Below are positions 6,199 through 7,302 of a stretch of DNA of 7,302 nucleotides, one piece after another. The notes beneath the pieces were generated by a model that did no database searches, had not been told where the DNA came from, and was given only the letters and a program-made list of their open reading frames with translations. How positions within the stretch are numbered: position 1 is the first letter of the stretch; every line of letters starts with the position of its first letter. The DNA lies in the NCBI GenBank assembly GCA_900770515.1, contig CAAHDP010000154.1, forward strand, positions 1-7,302, in the 5' to 3' direction. The position numbers and the translations under genes were made by a program. The DNA is from an uncultured Prevotella sp. Its GTDB lineage: Bacteria; Bacteroidota; Bacteroidia; Bacteroidales; Bacteroidaceae.

Positions 6199-6322
6199 GG
6201 GCTGAAAGCCCAGAAGCACCTAGCCCAGGGCAACACCCTGGGTAAACATAGAGTATAACAGAAGCGCCCTGAAAGGGCAAAAGCATTAAATCTACTATGC
6301 TTTTGCTCTTTCAGGGCGCTTT
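6199..6322. repeat. Cluster of REP-like GC-rich palindromes
   Basis: Three compact palindromes follow one another: GGGCT-gaa-AGCCC (6199-6211), CCCAGGG-caaca-CCCTGGG (6224-6242) and GCCCT-gaa-AGGGC (6266-6278). The first and third share the core CTGAAAG. A fourth copy in inverted orientation (6305-6317), with one base changed, pairs with the third to make the long hairpin listed separately. The layout resembles the repetitive extragenic palindromes (REP/BIME) that are scattered between genes in many bacteria and are mobilised by IS200-like REP-associated transposases. No such transposase lies in the window. The cluster sits between two convergent genes, a common REP location. Whether it is repeated in the genome cannot be seen here. 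Confidence 0.65.
6261..6322. terminator. Long hairpin between convergent genes, possible bidirectional terminator
   Basis: Positions 6262-6286 pair with 6297-6321 in a stem of about 25 bp with a 10-base loop (6287-6296). The only imperfection is G6276 opposite T6307, a wobble pair in plus-strand RNA and a mismatch in minus-strand RNA. It begins 88 bases after the transglycosylase stop and lies 12 bases past the thioredoxin gene stop on the other strand. The following T run is weak on both strands (CTTT on plus, CTTCTGTT on minus), so it is not a textbook intrinsic terminator. Such a long stem would still be expected to stall polymerase or protect 3' ends. Confidence 0.5.
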
Positions 6323-6333
6323 GCTAATTGGAC

Positions 6334-7302
6334 TTACTTACCAAGCACTTCATCCAACAAGGTGTAGAATGCAGGATCCTCACCCACGATGGTCTTCACA
6401 ATCTTGCCGTCAGGACCGATGACAATCTTAGTTGGGAAGCCCTGAACAGCATACTTGTCGAGTACATCGCTACCCTTTGGATTATAGACGTGAATCCATG
6501 GCAACTGATGCTTCTCAACGGCTGCTTTCCACTTTACCTCGGTATCATTGCAGTCAACACCCAGAATTTCGAACTTACCCTTGTACTTCTCGTAGTACTC
6601 CTTCATCTTAGGCATACCCTTGATACACCAGCCGCACCAGGAACCCCAGAAGTCGATGACAACATACTTGCCACGAAGGCTGGAAAGAGAGAATGGCTTG
6701 CCATTGATGTCATTCAAGGTAAAATCAGGAGCCTCTACACCGGAAGCCTGAACCACCTTAGCCTTCTCCTCCATCTCAGCGCGCTTCTTGGCACTTTCGA
6801 AGATAGGCTCATAGTATGCCTTCATTCTACCGTTCTTGACGTTATCCGCCATCAGACTGATCAAAGTCTCCTTGTACTTGACATCATCCAGCTTGTCGAT
6901 GAGAAGAGCGATACATTCCTGATCAGAATGCTGCTTGGCATAAACAAGAAGGTCGGCAGCATACTTCATCCGCAAAGGTTCCATACGCTCATCTACAACT
7001 TTTTCGATAGAATCGCGGTTGCTGTCATTCACATTGTCAGAATACCATTTCCAGAGCGCTTTGATATCCTTGTAAGCCTGACCTATATACTCATCCATCA
7101 ATTCCTGTTCCTGATAGAATTTACCTCCCTTGATATCGACACCCTCAGTGAAGTTACCCTTCATCTCAATAGTCTCACCCGGAATGGCAAAGACACGGTT
7201 AGCCTGAAATTTTCCCCTCTTGATGACCTTCTGGTCACAGAGATAAACCCATTGAGGCTTATCAAAGTTCTTGGAGTACACAAACTTCTTTTTCTTAACC
7301 TC
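6334..7302 (-). CDS. TlpA/ResA-like thiol-disulfide oxidoreductase, N-terminus beyond window edge
   Basis: This is probably an extracytoplasmic thioredoxin-fold protein that reduces or exchanges disulfides in envelope proteins. The reading frame stays open through position 7302, so the true start and any signal peptide or lipobox lie outside; a GTG at 7281 is not a convincing start. Of 322 visible residues, about 1-55 are beta-rich (VFAIPGETIEMKGNF) and resemble the end of the DUF4369-type domain common in Bacteroidetes TlpA proteins. About 65-185 form a charged helical region. The rest is an AhpC/TSA-Redoxin-type domain: APDFTLNDINGKPFSLSSLRGK, then FWGSWCGWC with the redox pair C223 and C226, and the cis-proline in GFPTK (P290). 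Both active-site cysteines are encoded (6634-6636 and 6625-6627). It ends next to the palindrome cluster, convergent with the transglycosylase gene. The substrate is unknown; the family also includes cytochrome c maturation and stress-response members. Confidence 0.9.
   Translation of the reverse strand, partial: EVKKKKFVYSKNFDKPQWVYLCDQKVIKRGKFQANRVFAIPGETIEMKGNFTEGVDIKGGKFYQEQELMDEYIGQAYKDIKALWKWYSDNVNDSNRDSIEKVVDERMEPLRMKYAADLLVYAKQHSDQECIALLIDKLDDVKYKETLISLMADNVKNGRMKAYYEPIFESAKKRAEMEEKAKVVQASGVEAPDFTLNDINGKPFSLSSLRGKYVVIDFWGSWCGWCIKGMPKMKEYYEKYKGKFEILGVDCNDTEVKWKAAVEKHQLPWIHVYNPKGSDVLDKYAVQGFPTKIVIGPDGKIVKTIVGEDPAFYTLLDEVLGK

Noticed and set aside
1..7302. Mobile elements, CRISPR, tRNA or rRNA genes, defence or toxin-antitoxin systems
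   Set aside because: I looked for transposase, integrase or nuclease motifs, regular repeat-spacer arrays and tRNA-like cloverleaf signals, and saw none apart from the REP-like palindromes.

Overview
The window reads as ordinary chromosome from an anaerobic Bacteroidales bacterium, most likely Prevotellaceae (Prevotella/Segatella type). Support comes from TAnnTTTG promoter boxes, start codons that lack a Shine-Dalgarno sequence, a rseC-rnfB pair, a long-form HisG of Bacteroides type, a lipoprotein lytic transglycosylase and a TlpA-type thioredoxin. The family assignment is inferred from protein character, not from a database search.

Layout. Positions 1-843 (minus strand) hold the start of an Rnf electron-transport operon: rseC, then rnfB, which runs off the left edge. 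It is driven by a very good Bacteroidetes promoter at 876-906. Divergent from it, at 1072-1521 (plus), is a small, strikingly acidic protein of unknown function with a palindrome-containing leader. Positions 1528-1572 hold a strong terminator facing the minus strand, and 1591-4799 (minus) holds a compact hisG-hisD-hisC operon for the first two steps and two late steps of histidine synthesis. Its promoter at 4828-4859 lies back to back with that of a plus-strand lipoprotein transglycosylase of the MltF type (4905-6173). A cluster of GC-rich palindromes (6199-6322), including a 25-bp-stem hairpin, separates that gene from a convergent, 5'-truncated thioredoxin-fold (TlpA/ResA-like) gene at 6334-7302 (minus).

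No gene-free stretch exceeds 300 bases. The largest gap is 844-1071, which holds two divergent promoters. The genes form separate housekeeping units: energy and redox (Rnf/RseC), histidine biosynthesis, peptidoglycan turnover and envelope thiol chemistry. I found no mobile element, CRISPR array, tRNA or rRNA, and no convincing undescribed multi-gene system.

The most interesting points are the MltF-like protein, whose solute-binding module seems to lack its second lobe, its almost leaderless promoter inside a repeated GTACTT region, the REP-like palindrome cluster, and the orphan acidic protein with its structured leader.
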